Shown: one piece after another, positions 15,727 through 17,752 of the stretch
How the letters are laid out: the number at the start of each line of letters is the position of its first letter
How positions within the stretch are numbered: the first letter of the stretch is position 1
NCBI GenBank assembly: GCA_001247695.2
Contig: LGRX02015883.1
Span: 24,022 to 41,773 of the forward strand
Length of the DNA: 17,752 bases
Source: Cymbomonas tetramitiformis
Taxonomy: Eukaryota; Chlorophyta; Pyramimonadophyceae; Pyramimonadales; Pyramimonadaceae
Direction of reading: 5' to 3'
Program-made: the position numbers and the translations under genes
The notes under the pieces: model-generated
What the model saw: only the letters and a program-made list of their open reading frames with translations
Told to the model about the DNA's origin: nothing
Database searches by the model: none

Positions 15727-16614
15727 ATGCTTAGTGAAATTGGCGATTCGACAAAACGAAACACGTATTCCACCACATTCCAGATGGACCGTGTGTATCT
15801 GGACAATCCAGACGATCATGCGTATGTACTACACTTGAATATGCCCGACCATAACACTTATGTGAAGGCCGGCCCCGAAAACGCTGCCATATGTATTTAT
15901 CATAATGGGTTCGGCTACGAGGTGACAACACCGGTAGGATCTAATGCTGTTTTTTATACTAAACACGACGAGGGACGTAGCGACGTTGTTGGCAATACGT
16001 TTAGGTTGAGCTCCGAGCCCGGGGAATTTGGCATAAGGGGACGTAACCACTATGTTAGATGTGCTACGGAGGCAGGTCGTATAGTAACTTCTCCTTTTTA
16101 TGTTGCCCCAGTGGGTAAAGTGTTAATACAGCGGAATGATGCAATTGACGACGCGAACGTACAGTCGATTTATCGTTACTACGACATTGGATGGCATGAT
16201 GATATAGCGCTACATATACACATCGATTTGGAAACAGGGGACCTTTCGCGGGTGGAACCACCAAATATATGGGATGATGAAAATAACAGCGAGGGCGAGG
16301 ATGATGACGATCGGCACTATTTTAGCAATACCCATGCATTTGTCATTCGCAAACGAGAAAAATTTATGGAATTACACTATAATGAGTGGCTACATTTGGA
16401 AGGGTGGACATGCTTTATCAGACATAGAAATATCGAACCACTTGAAAAATTAAACAACGAATCTTTCCATTCTTTCCGAGCCAGTTTTAAAGTACCTTAT
16501 GCCGAATTTCATATAAAAAGAAATACCGGCGACAAACGCGCTTTTGTGTACGTCGTGCACAATTGGCACGGCGAACATCCAACCGTGGCAGCTGGCGCGT
16601 CTGCAGCAGTTTAG
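15727..16614 (+). CDS. Unknown protein of 295 residues in AT-rich DNA
   Basis: The ATG at 15727-15729 was chosen because everything upstream of 15713 belongs to the GC-rich repeat; the frame is open into it, but that part is repeat sequence. The protein begins MLSEIGDSTKRNTYSTTFQM. It is mixed and soluble-looking, without membrane segments or signal peptide, with many aromatic residues and a beta-rich feel (HAYVLHLNMPDHNTYVKAG, VRCATEAGRIVTSPFYVA). An acidic run, NNSEGEDDDD, lies near residue 205. It ends GASAAV before TAG (16612-16614). The composition is that of a real, constrained gene; no family was recognised. Downstream of TAG the frame stays open for 71 codons to TGA (16828-16830), with a basic KRKTQNKR stretch. 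Neighbours on both sides are GC-rich repeats. Confidence 0.75.
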   Translation: MLSEIGDSTKRNTYSTTFQMDRVYLDNPDDHAYVLHLNMPDHNTYVKAGPENAAICIYHNGFGYEVTTPVGSNAVFYTKHDEGRSDVVGNTFRLSSEPGEFGIRGRNHYVRCATEAGRIVTSPFYVAPVGKVLIQRNDAIDDANVQSIYRYYDIGWHDDIALHIHIDLETGDLSRVEPPNIWDDENNSEGEDDDDRHYFSNTHAFVIRKREKFMELHYNEWLHLEGWTCFIRHRNIEPLEKLNNESFHSFRASFKVPYAEFHIKRNTGDKRAFVYVVHNWHGEHPTVAAGASAAV

Positions 16615-16695
16615 AAGGCGTCACCACATCAAGGTGCGGGACCGTCGGAAGCTACGACGGTTACGTCCACCGCCACGGTCAAGCGTAAAACCCAA

Positions 16696-16701
16696 AATAA
16701 A
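16696..16701 (+). promoter_or_regulatory. Possible polyadenylation signal AATAAA
   Basis: AATAAA occurs 82 nt after the TAG of the preceding gene, at an ordinary distance for a 3' UTR. It argues for TAG being the true stop. Confidence 0.4.
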
Positions 16702-16819
16702 AGGCACGGTCTTCTCAGCCATATAATTCTTTTCGCATGTTCCGGATATGCCAAACACAGCTTTTTTAAAAACTGTAAACTCGATTTATATAAAAATTGG
16801 TTCGATCATATGACTGACA

Positions 16820-16842
16820 GACGACGCTGACACAGCGTCGTC
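16820..16842. other. Perfect hairpin (10-bp stem, 3-nt loop) after the unknown gene
   Basis: GACGACGCTG and CAGCGTCGTC flank ACA. It lies between the 3' end of the + strand gene and the start of the GC-rich array. It may mark a transcript end. Confidence 0.7.
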
Positions 16843-16876
16843 GCAATGTCATCACCCCGCTCTGCTATTCACGGGT

Positions 16877-17752
16877 TGGTGCACCGCGTCCAGGCGCATC
16901 GGGCCTCCTTGCTGTCTCGGGCTGCGTGACGCGCCGCTGCCCCGCCAGGCACACCAGACGCATGGTGCCTGGGGGTAGCGCGCAGCGTGTGCACCGCGTC
17001 CAGGCGCATCGGGTCTCCTTGCAGAGATTGATGCGCGTGCCTGGGTGCCGACACGCATGCCCCGCCGCCGAGCGCGGAGCGCGGCACCCACACTCGGGGT
17101 GCTGATGAGGCCGGCGCGCCCCAAGCTCCGGGCGAGTGCACCCGTCTCGACGGGACGCATCGCCACGCGCGTGCAAGGAGGCCCACCCTTGCATGCGTGT
17201 CGCCACGAGGTGAGCACACCGAGGTGCTCACCCGCGCCCTCCCCTTAGGGCCACCGAGAGCGAAGCGTCCGGGAGCGGACCGCTTTTCTTTTGGGGGAGA
17301 GAGAGCGCGCCGCGAGTGGCAGATGGCAGCCACCGCGAGCGCGCCAGGCGCACCGCCATGAGGCAGCAGCTCTCGCTGTGCTGTCTCGGGCTGCGTGACG
17401 CGCCGCTGCCCCGCCAGGCACACCAGAGTGACGCATGCATGGTGCCTGGGAGTAGCGCGCAGCGTGTGCACCGCGTCCGGGCGCATCGGGCCTCCTTGCA
17501 GAGGTTGATGCGCGTGCCTGGGAGCAGCACACCGCGCACGCATGCCCCGCCGCCGAGCACGGAGCGCGGCACCCACACTCGGGGTGCTGATGAGGCCGGC
17601 GCGCCCCAAGCTCCGGGCGAGTGCACCCGTCTCGACGGGACGCATCGCCACGCGCCTGCAAGGAGGCCCACCCTTGCATGCGCGTCGCCACGAGGTGAGC
17701 TCACCGAGGTGCTCACCCGCGCCCTCCCCTTAGGGCCACCGAGAGTGAAGCG
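16877..17752. repeat. Tandem array of a very GC-rich repeat, unit about 485 bp
   Basis: The unit starts near GCACCGCGTCCAGGCGCATC at about 16877 (an internally deleted copy), about 16991 (full) and about 17469 (running off the window). AGCTCCGGGCGAGTGCACCC at 17124 and 17609 gives the spacing. Long open frames on both strands are a by-product of GC content and of the unit's stop-poor sequence; none has coding support. Confidence 0.9.

Noticed and set aside
16869..17651. 260-codon and other long - strand frames in the GC-rich array
   Set aside because: They follow the repeat units, recur in several frames and on both strands, and show no domain. High GC makes stops rare.

Overview
The window is eukaryotic nuclear DNA, most probably from a green alga. 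The evidence is a spliced multicopper-oxidase gene end with a Ser-Pro-rich extracellular tail, GT-AG introns, several minisatellites, and a degraded DIRS-type tyrosine-recombinase retrotransposon, a class common in volvocine and related algae. No bacterial gene organisation is present. Species cannot be assigned.

Layout. 1-2.03 kb (+ strand): a 39-bp intronic minisatellite, two multicopper-oxidase exons carrying the copper-ligand motifs, and a long Ser/Pro-rich, C-rich tract split by a well-formed intron. 2.1-4.3 kb: mostly non-coding DNA with four tandem-repeat arrays and one unassigned 192-codon reading frame. 4.48-7.0 kb (- strand): a broken DIRS-like element in the order reverse transcriptase (YMDD), methyltransferase-like segment (NPPW), Tudor-like segment, tyrosine recombinase; most of RNase H is missing. 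6.96-9.9 kb: repeated copies of a composite dispersed repeat. 10.3-12.4 kb: more AT-rich DNA with two damaged unknown genes on the - strand and a GTCAC-rich tract.

12.9-16.9 kb is the most interesting part, an AT-richer island of unfamiliar genes. A - strand gene (14333-12983) starts with MARTKQTA, the first eight residues of histone H3 including Met. It continues into Ala/Pro-rich repeats and ends near a canonical PCNA-binding (PIP) box, QPNINEFF. It carries one apparent +1 frameshift and one in-frame TAG, which falls where the neighbouring repeat unit has Gln. Upstream of it lies a 219-bp tandem duplication; each copy holds a 36-nt near-perfect palindrome. Next come a SWIM zinc-finger gene (- strand) and an unknown 295-codon gene (+ strand), divergent from each other and separated by one truncated copy of a very GC-rich repeat. 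The same repeat forms a tandem array of about 485-bp units from 16.88 kb to the end.

How the genes work together is inference only. A protein that presents an H3-like tail and a PIP box could dock on chromatin readers and on the replication clamp. With a SWIM zinc-finger neighbour in an AT-rich island, this would suit an integrated virus-like or mobile element that targets chromatin. No capsid, polymerase, integrase or packaging gene was recognised in the island, so its origin is open.
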